Shown in pieces: positions 19,570 through 32,100 of a DNA stretch of 64,000 nucleotides. The notes under the pieces are model-generated. The model made no database searches. It worked only from the letters and a program-made list of their open reading frames with translations, and was not told where the DNA came from. Where the stretch lies: contig OY744465.1 of assembly GCA_963556145.1 (NCBI GenBank), positions 1,364,001 to 1,428,000 on the forward strand, written 5' to 3'. Origin of the DNA: Hygrocybe punicea (lineage: Eukaryota > Basidiomycota > Agaricomycetes > Agaricales > Hygrophoraceae). Every line of letters starts with the position of its first letter. Position 1 is the first letter of the stretch. A program made the translations under genes and the position numbers.

Positions 19570-22061
19570 ATGTCCCTAAAATCATCTACACACATTCCTT
19601 TATTACCACACATTCCTTTATTACAACAAATCCGAGACACGACACAAAAACAATTTGGACAGATCCCTTGCCTCTGGCAGGTCAAGGTGGTCCAAGCTAT
19701 CCTACAACGTGACAAGGATATTATCCTTACAGCAGCAACGGGCTTAGGCAAAACTCTCACCTTCTGGATGCCACTCCTGTTTGACACGGACAGTATACAA
19801 ATTATCTGCATGCACCTGAACATCCTTGGGACCTTGAATATCCAGTCGCTTGCCAGACATGGCATCCAAGCTATTACTGTCACGGCAGAGAATGCAATGG
19901 CCCAGACATTTCGGGTATGTTAGCATATCATACAGGCACCTGCTGACATCTAAACACACCGGCAGGATATTGCTAATATGCGTTACCGTGCCATCTTGAC
20001 TAACATTGAGACATTGATGAAGCCAAACTGGGGCTTTGCAAGTCTCTGGAAAGACCGCCTGTTTTTGAGCAAACTCCTCAGCATCACCCTTGACGAGGGA
20101 CACTGTATCAGCAAATGGGCCGGGTTCCGTCAGGATTATAAACAGGTGGAGAGACTACGATACCTCCTTCCCAACACTGTACGGTTCTACGTAGTATCCG
20201 CCACCTTGCTGACGCTAGTGCTCCGTGATGTAATGGATGCACTGCAAATACGTCCCCAGAATCTCCATTTAGTGCATCGCTCAAACGATCGGCCTAACAT
20301 TGCTCTCACTGTTCGAGAAATCATCCACCCAGCCAACAGCTTTCTTGACCTTGCATTCCTCGTGCCAGAGAATCCTCCCCCCGATTGGAAGCCCCCCAAA
20401 TTCCTCATCTTTTTTGACGACATCGCCGAGTCCATACGTGCGGCCAAGTTTCTAAAGAGTCGATTACCGCATCACTTGCGCAACATGATCCAGTGGTTCA
20501 ACTCTGAGATGTCACCTGACTCCTGAGTATCGGGAACAAGGCTGCGAAGACTTGAAAGAGGGACATACGTGGGGCCTTCTCTGCATGGACTCATTTGGAA
20601 TGGTGGGCCCGGACCATTAAATCTGTTTGACTCTAGTCAGCCCTAACGGAGACTGAGCAGGGTGTTGACTTGCCAGACATTGCCCTCATCATACAATGGA
20701 GGGTTACATGTGATATGTGCACCCTCTGGCAGCGTTTTGGTCGAGCCGGTCGCCTCTTCTTGATACAAGCCGTGGCCATCTTGTTTGCAGAGCTGAAATA
20801 TTTTGATGCGCATCTGGAAAAAAAAGAATCTAAGAAACGGAAGGCGGAGGCAAGATTGGACCATGACAAAGGAACCAAAAGGCCAAGGAATAACCAGGTA
20901 ACATTACCCTCCAATACAACTGAAAGCTTGACTGACGAACAATTGCAATTGCTGTACAAACGAGAGAATGGCGAGACTGCAACGGCTGTCATGACCAGAG
21001 GTTGTGTGAAGGAAAAAGATAAAGTGGTGGAAACCGTTGTGGAACACTATGTGAACGCGAAGACGTGCACGTACCTTCTGTGCTACTGCAAACCATTGCG
21101 GATCTACTTCGGCAACGGTGGCATTAGTGAGTTGACTGACCGACCGGTAAGGCGTACGTGGGCTCACTATTACATAAAAGCTTCCCAACACATCCAGTGC
21201 CGACCAGACCTGGATGCTGGTTGCCTGCATTGTGCTCTCACTGCTGCCCTCATCTGCTGTGAGCTTTGCAATCCCGACTTCTTCATGGACCTCGCACAGG
21301 TAGACCCCAATCTGCGACCTAAACAGCAACTGGCTCGATCTCACCTCAGTGATTACAAGGCCGAACAGCGCGACCTCGACCTTTTCTGGACGATACACGA
21401 GTTCCGTAGAATCAAAACAGCTGAACGTTTCGGGCATGCAGTGTTGCAAGACATGGGTCCCAGTATGATCATGAACGACGACGACCTCCAGCGCATGGTC
21501 GATGCTGTGCACCATGGCAAGGTTGGTGATGTTGAGCAATTGATCTGTGAAACATGTTGGATTTTTGCTCAGACGTATGGCGAGGAGGTCATCTCCATCA
21601 TCAAGCGCTTCCATCCTGTGCCTTCCACCAATCCGTTCGCCACCAGGACGCCTCTGCAACCACGAACCCAGGTAGAGCATCTAGAGTCTCACAGTGTGCT
21701 TACCAGCCCTCTCGCGACAAAAACGAAATGGCGCAACAAGTGTAGTGCCTGCAATGCTGAAGGCCATATCGGTGGGTGACGATTCTCCCAAGACTTTTGG
21801 TTATTGACGTGGCGACAAGTAACAGGAAATGTCCCATGCATCCTTCCCAAGCTATGCTGGGCTCCAACGCTAAAAACATACCACCTGTGTTATTGGTTGA
21901 ACACCCTAACTTAGCTGCGAACGATGACCCGCTGATCGAACAAATCGTTCCAGAGCCTGGTGAGTTACACCAGCACCTCACATGCTTGTATTCACGCCGT
22001 ATCTTTGCCAGCAGGAAACTTTATCAGAGAAATAGCTCCCGAGCATTTCTATGCGGAATGA
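19570..22061 (+). pseudogene. RecQ-like superfamily 2 DNA helicase, five exons, one frameshift
   Basis: Exons read as 19570-19914, 19966-20602, 20661-21775, 21820-21959 and 22012-22061, with introns of 44-58 bp that restore frame. Motif I is TAATGLGKT, motif II DEGH, motif III SAT, motif VI QRFGRAGR. A C-terminal CSAC...GH...C knuckle is completed only after the fourth exon joins. Predicted role: ATP-driven 3'-5' unwinding of DNA, here probably during transposition. Near 20519-20525 an extra 7 bp (CCTGA repeated around CT) shifts the frame and gives an early stop. Everything downstream is otherwise open, so the break looks recent. The start chosen is the first Met before the Q-like motif; an earlier exon is possible. 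Confidence 0.85.
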
Positions 22062-22066
22062 TCTAT

Positions 22067-24722
22067 TCAGAAATCGCCCATTACATCGTCCTCTTCCACT
22101 GTGTCATCAACCTCGGCTTCGCCCCCTTCCCCTTTGTCCGTAGATACGTCTGTCTGTAATAAGCATGTCAGCCCCTTGTTCAACGCATCAGGAACAATAT
22201 ATGATGCTTTGCGGCCCACCTGATGAACATTTGTTCCATGGGTCTCCATGTACGTGCCAAGAACTTGAAAGGTTTTCTGCATATTGGGCGGTGTATGTCG
22301 AGTCGTCAAGCCGCCAACTTGTAAATTACTCTCAATATTAGCATGACATGTGTGATAAACTTCAATCAGCGATGATTCTGTGATGACCCGTTCCTTTGTA
22401 TAGTTAGAAAAGCTGCCACCAAATATAACCTTTGGCGTGTTAGCTAGCCTGTGTTAGCCCTGCCCACAGTGCTCACCTTTGTCTTCAAATTATGATATTC
22501 CTGCACCCAATCTGGTGCCCTGAAACTACCCTCTCGACTAGTTGGATTCACGAGGCTGTTGTAGTGGATAGCATGGCTGGGAGGTTTAGGAAAATGAAAG
22601 TGGAGATCATAGAGATGCTTGCACATGTGCGCCGCATATTTGTGCTTCCCAGTTGCCTTGAATATTGCAATCCAGGGTGGAAACACAGTCTCCAACCGGC
22701 CAATGTCCCCGTAGTTCATAGCGTGTGTGAGCTCCTCATAGAGCAGGAAGAGTCGGTGCATCAAGTGAATGTTCTCGTGCTGTCCATCGCGTTCAGTGTC
22801 AGGTTGGCACCTCAGGTCGAATATACGAATGTCTATGCCATGGTCAGACCCTGCAACATACTTGGTAATGATAACATCGGCAATGGCACATATTTGAGCT
22901 TGTGTGGGATTACTTGCCACAAATTTCTCGAGGGAAACCCATTCCGGATTAACTTTTCTCAGCTCCACCCGCCATGCATCCAGTCGCACTGCTACGCCAT
23001 TCTGGGCGATGACTTCATGCATCCGTCGAAAGCCAGGATTGGAACTGATTTTGCCAGTTTCCTTGGGTCGATGCAGAGCTACAAAATGCATGAGACTGTT
23101 GTTGTCGTCACGAGCTACCTTTTTTTTCCAGAAATATACGCCAAAGTGCGTCGGCGCACGCCATCTTCAGGTGAAAGTAACCCATGACAAACGTTACAAA
23201 CTGAAATCGTAGAGTCGCGATGGTTTCGATGGAACGACGGTCGATGAGGGTGTCAACACATTCGCCTGTACTGAGATCACCAAAGAAAGAGACCACGAAT
23301 TCACTGATATCAATGCTAGATGGTCTGTTCACACTGGCAATGCTGTCAGGACATTGGCCGATGCCACCCTGTGTGATCAGGTTTGTGATGGCCTGGATGT
23401 TGCCAGATACCTTCGACTGATTGATGTCCATCGCTTGGGCAGGTGCATGTCGCATTTTGACAACAGGGATCTTGTCGATGAAATCGGGTAGGTCATTGAT
23501 GGGTTGAAACTGGGTGAAGTATTCGGGTCCATACAGACAAAGGTCTCGATAGAAAATCCATGAATTAAAACGATCACGCCGAGTGAGACCGGATGGGTGC
23601 AGGGTTTCAGGATGAACGCTGAAGAATCGTTGATAGTGGTGGATAGGATCGACTCTGGGGATATCTAAATGAGGGTTGAGTGGGGAACTTTCCCACAGTG
23701 TGTGCGAGCACTTCAAGTGCTCGACAGTAACACCGTGCTCTAGATAGGTGAGTGTTCTGGAAGTTAGGTGTGTCAATGTGTTGCCAGGAGTTTCAACAGT
23801 GGGGACATTTGTTTTGAAATTGATGTCGAAATTGTCATAGGTGTAGGCCACGAGAAGACTCTTCCCCATGTCGCAGAGAGTATGGTATGTTTCTGCAGAG
23901 AGCGACTTGATGGCAGTATTGATGGTATTGACAGATATTGAACAACCCATGTGTGCCAAGGACTGGATGACTTTTTGAGGCGTGTTGCACGAATGCAAAA
24001 AGATTCCGAAGACACTTTGAAGTAGGTTGCATTTCTGGTTCGTGCTCTGCATCATAATGCTGATAATGCATGTTGCCTTCTGGAGAATTGATCTGAGTAG
24101 CAGTTAAATGACTATGAACCTCACGCACCACAGTGAGTATCATTTTGCGCTGTTGCTTGGTTTTTACCCTGGGGTCCTTTTCTTCAGCTGCAGACTGTGA
24201 TGCCGAGTCATTGTCTACAACTTCCGTCCAGAATTCTGTATCGTCCTCGTCTTCAAGTTCTGTGTTGGTGCGCTCCGCATGGTCTCCCATAAGATCTTGA
24301 CTGGTCCTTTGTCTGACTTGCTTTGGATCAGCAGAGAGAAGTGTATTGATGGTCTTCCACAGATTAGGTGCTGTGTTCTCTATGTGCCGAGCCATCTCTT
24401 CCAGCCAGAAGTCATTTATTTGGTCAACAGACGCACTGATAGCAGCAAAATGCCAACCCTGGCTAGCTTGAGTAAGATTCTGCATTGATCTAGCATGATC
24501 GCGATTGACAAGCACTAAGGCCCATTGCAAAACAGGATGGCGCAGGCTGTGGAGCTCAGATAGTGTTGACAAGAATGTCGCAATGTTGTGGATGATATCT
24601 TGCACCAAGGGATTATCGTTGAATTCTGGATCTTCAAGGATATAGTTAAGGAATTCAGCAACAGTAGTCCTACTGCTTGATATAAACTGTAGAATTGCTG
24701 CGGCAGTCTGTGTGTTGAGCAT
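22067..24722 (-). pseudogene. DUF6589-type protein, presumed transposase, frameshifted in a poly-A run
   Basis: Exon 1 is 24722 to about 24129. An intron at about 24080-24128 leads into the IMMQSTNQKCN segment. The long central part contains VVKMRHAPAQAMDINQSKVS, FHLKMACADALWRIF and, after the break, HRPKETGKISSNPGFRRMHE. A last exon near 22067-22448 carries NYTKERVI and TTRHTPPNM. This order is what I know from DUF6589 proteins of mushrooms. At about 23113-23120 an eight-base A run (minus strand) puts the next segment out of frame; a single-base slip, real or from sequencing, would explain it. Function is inferred from position: the only other gene in a long-TIR unit. Catalytic residues are not known to me for this family. 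Confidence 0.82.
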
Positions 24723-24803
24723 GGTCTCTGAGTCAAGTCAATAGCTTAGCGATACAAAATGGGTTATCTGTGCCTTCTATATCGGGAGGGATAAGCCTGT
24801 GGC

Positions 24804-24999
24804 ACTTTGTTTACTTACATTTTGTGCAAGCCGCTGCTGAGAGGGTCAAGGGAATAAGAGTTCTGACTTTAAAAATAATTTGTTTCGGAGATGTAAGTTT
24901 CGGAATTTTCCTAGTGTACTCACTGCCAATCTATGGAAGTTTCCTGGCCACTCGGATATCGTCCCTCACCCTCTCAGCAAGGCTTGGTAGGAGCCTGGG
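24804..24999 (-). repeat. Right terminal inverted repeat of the helicase/DUF6589 transposon
   Basis: This is the inverted counterpart of 19322-19505. It matches the outer ~75 bp with two or three differences and the inner ~60 bp well, with a more diverged middle. It ends GGAGCCTGGG next to the duplicated ATGGT. Confidence 0.85.
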
Positions 25000-25004
25000 A
25001 TGGT

Positions 25005-25474
25005 CCGCAAAATGACTCCACGAAAAACTCCGAGTCCGACCTTTTCCCAAGGACAAGCCACGCTCTCCGTACTTCAAATCCAAGCTTCAAACTTCAAGCT
25101 CCCAGTGAAAAGTCCGTCCATATGTAGCGATATCTATCAATATTTATAGATATATCTTGATACAATTGAATCCCAGCAATTTAATTTTGATTTAGACGAT
25201 AGCAAATCCATTTCTGGACGATTAATTGCCATTTCGGGTGACATCAACTGAGCGTCGACAAGGCTTTTTTTTTCTTTGAATACTATGCATAGTACTATGC
25301 ACCCGAGCTCTCTAAAAACCAAGTCCAACATCCCATGGAACCAGGGCACTTTTGCTCATGCACTCGATACTGTGGAAACCCTCTGAAAAAGGTGTCATTG
25401 ACAATATACAACTTGTGCTAGAGGGCCATTGCTTTGCATGACATATCCGAGTCCCTCAGAGTTATTACTACTAT
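25005..25474. other. No gene seen
   Basis: After the transposon's target duplication the sequence is unique-looking and AT-rich. It has T-runs and no open frame with recognisable protein. It reaches the CTTTTTC-word element at 25475. Confidence 0.5.
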
Positions 25475-25774
25475 TTACATCAGTAAATTTACATCACCCT
25501 TTTTTTGCACTTTTGACACCTTGACCTTTTTCTCAACTTTTTTTGCCAACTTTTTTCACCTTTTGGTGCTTTATCACCTTGAAAAAGTTTAAAGATCTTA
25601 CAGTTTTTTTTTCTAAACATCCTTTCATACCTTTTGACACTTTTTTCTTCCTAAAACAACTTTCAACACTTTTTTCAAAGTTTGCTAGACCTTTTTCGAA
25701 GTTATTTAGATTGAATTAATAGTGATAATTTTCGAAATAAATTCTACAAAGTAACTTTAAGCCCTGCCCGCCAC

Positions 25775-26215
25775 CTGCCCGTCTACGTCGCGATCATCAT
25801 CATCTCGCCACCGCTGCTGCCAATGGGTGGTGGCCAGCGTCGTCCTGCAGCCATCGCTGCCAGTGGGTGGGGTCGTCGTCGTCCTGCTGCTGCTGCCAGT
25901 TGGCGGTGGTGACAGCCGACAATGTCATTGTCCTGCTTGCTGCTGCCAAGTGTGGTGGTGGCCAACGTCGTCCTGCGGCCGTCAGTGCCAGTGGGTGGGG
26001 TTGTCATTGTCGTTGTCGTCCTGCTGCTACAGCCAGTTGGCGGTGGTGACAGCCGTTGTCGTCATTGTCCTTGCCAGTTGGCAGTGCTGGTGGCCGTTGT
26101 TGTTGTTGTCCTGCTTGCTATTACAAGTTGGCAGCGGTCGTGGTTGCCATCCTGCTGCTGCCAATTGGCGGTGGTGACAACCAACATTCGTTGTCCTGCT
26201 TGCTGCTGTCAGATG
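25775..26215. repeat. TGCCAGTTGGC minisatellite, left block
   Basis: Degenerate units combine GTCGTCCTGCTGCTG with TGCCAGTTGGCGGTGGTGAC. The core TGCCA-GT-TGGC is a short inverted repeat. The array is cut at 26215 by a hAT-like element and resumes at 27182. Open frames in it (Ala/Val/Cys-rich) are compositional. Confidence 0.8.
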
Positions 26216-27181
26216 TAAGGTTGACCATGGGTACGGGTCAACCCGCGGCATTTCCAAAACAGGTTGCGCTGGTACGGGTACGGTTGCCAAATACAGCACC
26301 CGTGACCAAACCGTGACCCGTACCCGCGGTTTCACGGTTTTCAACGGGTTAGAAACAACGATAGGGCCATACACCCTCAGGTATGTTTCTTTCATCATTT
26401 AACACTATTCTAATCCTTTTTTTCAGGTAACAACAACACTGACTCGAGCACGACACATCACCGCACCACGAGAGGCCATCTCGGCCCCACTCGTTGACAT
26501 CCTGGCCCTCTCGTTAACACCCTGACGACAACAACAACCACAACACAATGGGAAGGCAGGAAAGAAGCCAGCCAGAGAGGTGGTGCACCCACCCTCTGGC
26601 TGTCAGGTACGTCTCAGTGTCTTTTGTCATTATATCATTGCTGATGCCATTCTTTTTAGTTTCATTATTTTCTTTTGTAAACTACGACAACAACACAACA
26701 ACAACAACAACAACGCCCTCACCGTGTCTTGGCACCCCATCGTCAACATCTCCTACCCCCTCGCCCCTTCGTCAACATCTCGGCCTCTCGGTCTCCCACC
26801 GACCCCCTCGTCAACATCTCCCACTCTTGCATCAATAACTTGGCACCCCTCAGCAACGTCTCCCACCTCTCGTTAATGCCCCGACTCTCGCTAACAACGA
26901 CACGCCCCGAAGACGTGATGACGACGCGACAGGATGCGTACAACACGACCAACCTGTGTTTGAGACACAGGTTGGTCGTATTCGTGGTCACTCCACCTCG
27001 CGCACCGCAACTGGTGTCAATTGACATCAGTGTGGTCAGCACGAGGTAGTGGTAATACCACCGCAGCACCACTGCGGTTAGAGGAGACGGGTACGGGTTG
27101 AACCCGTTGGGGGTGCGGTTTTGGCGGGTGCGGGTGCGGTGTTAGCCGAGCCAACCCGTCCGAGACCCGTGGTCAACCCTA
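26216..27181 (+). mobile_element. hAT-like non-autonomous element, GGGTACGG-word family, copy A (966 bp)
   Basis: Ends are TAAGGTTGACC and GGTCAACCCTA. The flanks GTCAGATG (26208-26215) and GCCAGATG (27182-27189) match at 7 of 8 bases, fitting an 8 bp duplication. The subterminal 100-130 bp are built of GGGTACGGGT, GGTTGACC and complements. The middle has two intron-like pieces (GTATGT...CAG near 26381-26427; GTACGT...TTTAG near 26609-26660) around a stretch with AGGTGGTGCACCCACC. The frame 26548-26838 is probably not a protein gene. It is nearly identical to 33939-34904, so mobile recently. Confidence 0.85.
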
Positions 27182-27320
27182 GCCAGATGGCAGTCGTCGT
27201 TGCGGTCGTCGTCGTCCTGCTGCTGCTGCCAGATGGCGGCGGTCGTGGTTGCCATCGTCATCATCCTGCTGCTGCTGCTGCCAGTTGGCAGTGGTGGTGG
27301 CATCATCTTCAATGGTCATC
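27182..27320. repeat. TGCCAGTTGGC minisatellite, right block
   Basis: This continues the array interrupted by the preceding insertion, with GTCGTCCTGCTGCTG and CCAGTTGGCAGTGG units. From about 27320 to 27696 follows GT-rich sequence. It holds a block at 27530-27600 (ATGTTTGGCA...CAAATGGTCCGTGC...ATATATAAG) that is shared with 56875-56937 inverted. Confidence 0.75.
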
Positions 27321-27696
27321 GTCGTAATGCCGTCTTGCCCTCGTTAGCGGGGATTGGGGATGGTGAGGCAGTTGGGTACGTACCTTATCAGCCTGGGTGT
27401 CCTCACACCTCTCCTTGTCATTTCTTGTCAACGCCATCGTCCCTGTTGCCATGTTGTCGTGTCTGTGGTCGAAGATCAGTGACGAAAATCGCTAAGTCAA
27501 AACTTACCGAAAGTGGCAACTGAGTGACGATGTTTGGCACTCCATTTTGCCAAACTTCGTCAAATGGTCCGTGCGCGATCTCAAATCATATATAAGTCAT
27601 GCACAATCACTTCATTTACTATAGTATGTCACTGACTTTACTTGGCAGAATGAACATTCGTATATAACAATCTCAGTATTTATTATGTATATATGT

Positions 27697-28528
27697 TAGT
27701 GATGGTACAGTTCAGTTCTGAACCTGGGTTCGAACCTGAACCTACATGAACCGAACCTAGGTTCAGTTCAAGGTTCAGGGTAATGCCCGAACCGAACCTT
27801 AGGTTTGGTTCAAGGTTCAGTCAAGGAGGGAATCTTGTGAACCTGGTTCGAACTGGTTCGAACCTGAACCTAATCTTTCACATATTAGTCTAATTTCTGC
27901 TGAGTAGAGACTTAGTTTTGGTCCAACTGTTTACTGACTTGAAATTTCAGCACTATTAATAACATAATCTAGATTAGTTAGAGTTTATACTGTTGCAATT
28001 AGTGCTTCTGTAACAGGAATATCTGCAAACTTAAATATATTTTTAAATGTAAAGTTGAAATTCAGCCTAGGATGCCATGTTGTCTGATTCAGTTATACTG
28101 ATTGCAAGGTCTTTCCTTCCTGTTAAAATACTGCAAAACATTTGCAATCACCTTCTGAACAGTTTTTCAGGATGTTTCATGCTTACTGTGCTTCAGACAC
28201 ATCTAATACAAGATTCTATTGATTCATTCACAGTGAACAAGGACACAGTACATGTAATTGAAGAGTCAAACCATTAGCACAACAACAATGTAGAGTGATA
28301 GGAAATCAAGGAAAATTTTGGATTGAGAAAATTGATTAGCTAGTATACTTGTATTTTCACAAGTTCAGTTCAGGTTCAGCCAGGCCTAAACCTGAACTGA
28401 ACCTATCTGAACCTGAACCAAAGGTTCAGTTCAAGGTTCAGCATATGAGCTGAACTGAACCTCAGGTTCAGTTCAAGGTTCAGATTTTTTTGGCCTGAAC
28501 CAAACCGAACCGAACCTGACCATCACTA
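27697..28528. mobile_element. hAT-like non-autonomous element, GGTTCAG-word family, copy A (832 bp)
   Basis: Terminal inverted repeats are TAGTGATGG and CCATCACTA. A perfect 8 bp duplication, ATATATGT, lies at 27689-27696 and 28529-28536. Both ends are packed with GGTTCAG, GGTTCGAACC and CTGAACC in alternating orientation for 120-170 bp. The middle is AT-rich, without a convincing gene. The TAGTG-type end plus 8 bp duplication is standard for hAT transposons; the element needs a transposase supplied elsewhere. Confidence 0.92.
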
Positions 28529-28837
28529 ATATATGTGCTGCAATACAATTATTTAATCAATTCATACTATCCTTATATGGTTATACAATTATATTAAATA
28601 AATAAATAATAAATTCTACAATTTGAGATATGCTCATGATGCATCTAGCACTTGCAAAAGTTGGATCACTTAGAGAACTTTTTGTGTGCTTTTATCTACT
28701 TGTACAAGAGGTTTGACCTTTTCCAGGATAAGGGGCTCGGCCTGGAAAAGGTCAAACTCTTTTCAACTTTTTCCCCTTTTTCCACTTGAAAAAGGTGAAA
28801 AGGACCCAAAAAGGGGATGTGTAATTTTACTGATGTA

Positions 28838-29140
28838 CATACACTACTCTTTGTGACTTATTTCAAGGATAAATGTCTTGTTAGAAAAAAAATGAATGAG
28901 AAGGTAAACATGGCCAAACTCGGCATTTGCCGTGAAATTTTGATTTTGGTGGCTCAGGTCATATACTAAGACCGAGCCTAAATAAATTTAGGACTCAGAA
29001 CAGGCATAGCCAGTACCGTGCCCTCGATAAATTCTCCCCAGAATTTAGAGCCTTCTTGTGGGCTTCAAACCAGACTCAACCAGAAAAAAATAAGCATGTT
29101 ATGAAGCGTTTGAACACATCCAAAAATCCTGATATTGTGA
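28838..29140. other. No gene seen
   Basis: AT-rich sequence between the composite element and the Plavaka pseudogene. It may contain the 5' flank of the latter. No motif or repeat is recognised. Confidence 0.4.
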
Positions 29141-29147
29141 CGGGGCA

Positions 29148-32100
29148 TTGAAAGGGAAAGAAAAAGAAAAAGACCCACCTGCGGACGAAGTGGACAACGC
29201 TAATCTGAGTTTTGCACCAGACGACCACTGGGTTCCAATGGACTGTGACACCACTGATCCCAGGCCTGCGGCTGCATCTGGTTTGGGTTCTGGTACTGCG
29301 TCTAGTTCAAGTGACTCAAGTTTCTGGTATTTATTCAGGCTCTGGTATTGCATCTAGTTCTGCTGCTTCTGGTGCTTCTGGCTTAGATACTGGCCTTGGT
29401 AATACGCACGACTCTCCACTGCCTCTGGATGTCCAGGCCCTTCAAAACCCTAATGATGAACTATATGCGGACAACACATTTCACTTGGCCCACCCCGACG
29501 ACATTAATCATGTACAAGATTGTGATCCCAGTTGTCTGCAAGACCAACAAGCAGATGATGATGATGACAATGACATGCCTGGCGATCGTGATACTGTTGC
29601 AGGTGAAGAACTCCCCATCCGTAATCTCGAGCAAGAACAATTGGATCATTTCATTAGATATGAAGCCAAAGAGACCAATTGGACAAGCCAATTCAATAAT
29701 CTCATCCATAATGCTTCTTTAGGTGATGCTCACAACAAACTCGATGAAGAATATCATGATCGTCTGCACAATCCACTGGAACCCATTCTCACCATTGAGG
29801 ATCCTGATGTGCAGCTCTCCATCAAGATCTACATGTCCATTCAGAACACATCCCAGCAGATGTACAATGCAGTCTGGCAAGACATTCTTGAATGCTATCC
29901 TGACAGTGAAATGCTCTCCTTCGACCAGGTCAAGTGGCATGTTGAGGAACTCAGCGGCATCATTCCAATTGTTCATGACATGTGCATCAACTCTTGTATT
30001 GCATACACTGGACCTTGGGCGAATCTCCAGGAGTGTCACTTCTGCCACGAACCACGGTACGACCCCCTCAAGAGTACAGCCAACAAAAATGTACCTCGGC
30101 AGCAATTCTACACTTTCCCCATTGGTCCACAGCTCCAAGTCCTATGGAGGACCGCAGATAGTGCAAAATGTATGCGATATCGTGAACATTGCATGGCAGA
30201 AATTATTGCTGAGCTTGAGGGCAATGATGGAAACCTGGCTTTCTACGACAATGTCTTCTGTGGAAGTGACTACCTAGACCAAGTTATATATGGCCAAATC
30301 AAATCTGGCGACATGGTACTCATGTTATCTGTCGACAGAGCTCAACTCTACAAAAGAAAGGCCTCCGATACCTGGATTTACATCTGGGTTGTCCTGGATC
30401 AATCACCTGACTTTTGCTACAAGAAAAAGCAAGTGCCCCCAGGTGGGATTATACCAGGCCAAAATCCACCGAAATATCTCAACTCGTTCCTTTTTGTTGC
30501 ACTGCATCATCTTGCTGCTATTCAAAATGAAGGTCTCCAGGTATGGGATGCAGAATCAAACCAGACCTTTGTCTCGCATATTTTCTTTCTCCTTGGATGT
30601 GCTGATTTCATCGGATTGGCCTAACTTAGGCTATGGCACAGATACGGGTAAATCCATATCCGTGGCGATCTGTATCCGTATCCACACAGGTACAGATCGG
30701 TTAATTTATTTCTGTGGACCCATGGATATGGATACTGCCATGGCAATAGTGACAACTAATTACTTTAGCAGGAACCACCACCAGATCGTGACAACAACAA
30801 GAACGTGACAACAACATCAATGCAATAGAAGGAGAATGGCCGAGAGGGTGGTGCGCCCACCGAACAGCCCAGGTACATGCCCCAAACCCAGCCTCTAAAA
30901 CTTTGGCTAACCCTTCCAACAACCACACCTCCCAATGACAATGCCTCGCAACAACCGCGCCTTGCAACAACCACGCCTCGTGGACACCTGTCAACACGTG
31001 TTCGTGAGGTCTCCAGCACAGAATACAGGGACAGAAGAATACACAACGACCTTGCAAACACACGCAGACGCGTCGACTGATGCATAGGGCTCACGCAGTG
31101 CCCCCACCCCTCGTGAACGAGGTTAACCCCGAGTGTGAAGCCCACCGGAGACCCCCCTGTCTACCTTGCAAGGGTGATGACCACGTCAATTGATGTGCGT
31201 CTGGCCCACGCGAGGTGTAGGGACTGGTGGGAGGACACATTCCGGGATGGCGACGCGTTGACTATGGCATCGCAACACTGGTGATGCATCGACAACAGCA
31301 GTGACGCGTCGACAACAGCAGTGACGCATTGACAATGGTGATGGTGTGATGTGTTGACTTGGACATGGCGGGACATTCACGAGAACAACACTGGGCTGGC
31401 AACTGCCCAATGTAATTGTAGTATATACTGTATATTTAGTAGAAAAATAATATCTAGATATACAGTAATTATAATAGTCACGGTACCCATACTTGTACCC
31501 ATGGATAATCCGTATCCACGGGTAAAGTATCTGTGGGAACAATCCTGATGGATACACGGGTATGGATTTTCACGGATATGGATACGGATCAGAAAATTTG
31601 TATCCACAGAGTATCCATGCCATTGCCTAGCCCAACTCAGTGGTCTCGTAGGGCACCACAGGAAAAATGGGTGCTGAGTCTACTGCACTCTTCCTGGTCA
31701 GCACAAGCCTGGACTACCTCACTATTACCCTGCTCGGCTCAAGCCTGACAACTACACAGAAGCTGGGTGTGACCATAACGACATTTCTGTGCACGAAATC
31801 AGTAACGGTTCAGTTACAATATATGAAGCAAATCTGGTCTTCCTCAAGAATTCTCCAAACAAGACCCAATTCAAAAAGAGGCGGCTTGCAACTGGGATCT
31901 GTAAACCCAGTATCTTGGCCGATATCCCTCGTGGTCTGCCAGTACCTAAGTGTTTCAGCCTGGATGTGATGCACCTTCCTGCGCTAAATATTCCAGATCT
32001 CAAGTTAAGTCTCTGGCGCAGCACTATTGATTGTGACCCACTTGACAATAAGTCTACCTGGGACTGGGCTGTTCTGAAAGGTCAAATCTGGAAAGATCAT

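Larger units (their letters stand above)
19322..24999. mobile_element. Two-gene DNA transposon: RecQ-like helicase plus DUF6589 protein (Academ-like)
   Basis: The element is 5678 bp and starts CCCAGGCTCCTACCAAGCC, with the inverted counterpart ending at 24999. ATGGT is duplicated at 19317-19321 and 25000-25004; because GGG precedes ATGGT on both sides, an 8 bp duplication GGGATGGT is also possible. The long terminal repeats enclose two convergent genes whose stop codons are 5 bp apart (22061 and 22067). A lineage of Academ transposons (AcademH) is described as carrying a superfamily 2 helicase beside its transposase, and this unit fits that picture. I infer the DUF6589 protein is the transposase. 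Each gene has about one frameshift, so this copy is recently decayed. Confidence 0.85.
25475..28837. mobile_element. Composite element with CTTTTTC words and TACATCAGTAAA ends
   Basis: The left end TACATCAGTAAATTTACATC (25475) is mirrored at the right end by TGTAATTTTACTGATGTA (to about 28837). Next to both ends are runs of the words CCTTTTTC, AACTTTTT and their complements (25490-25720 and 28710-28820). Inside lie a CAGTTGGC minisatellite and two hAT-like insertions. A related right end stands alone at 38160-38455. No clear target duplication was found, so the outer limits are tentative. Confidence 0.5.

Noticed and set aside
24979..25004. 8 bp target duplication GGGATGGT for the helicase transposon
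   Set aside because: Possible, but it would remove GGG from one terminal repeat and leave CCC on the other; the 5 bp ATGGT reading keeps the ends symmetric, so it was preferred.
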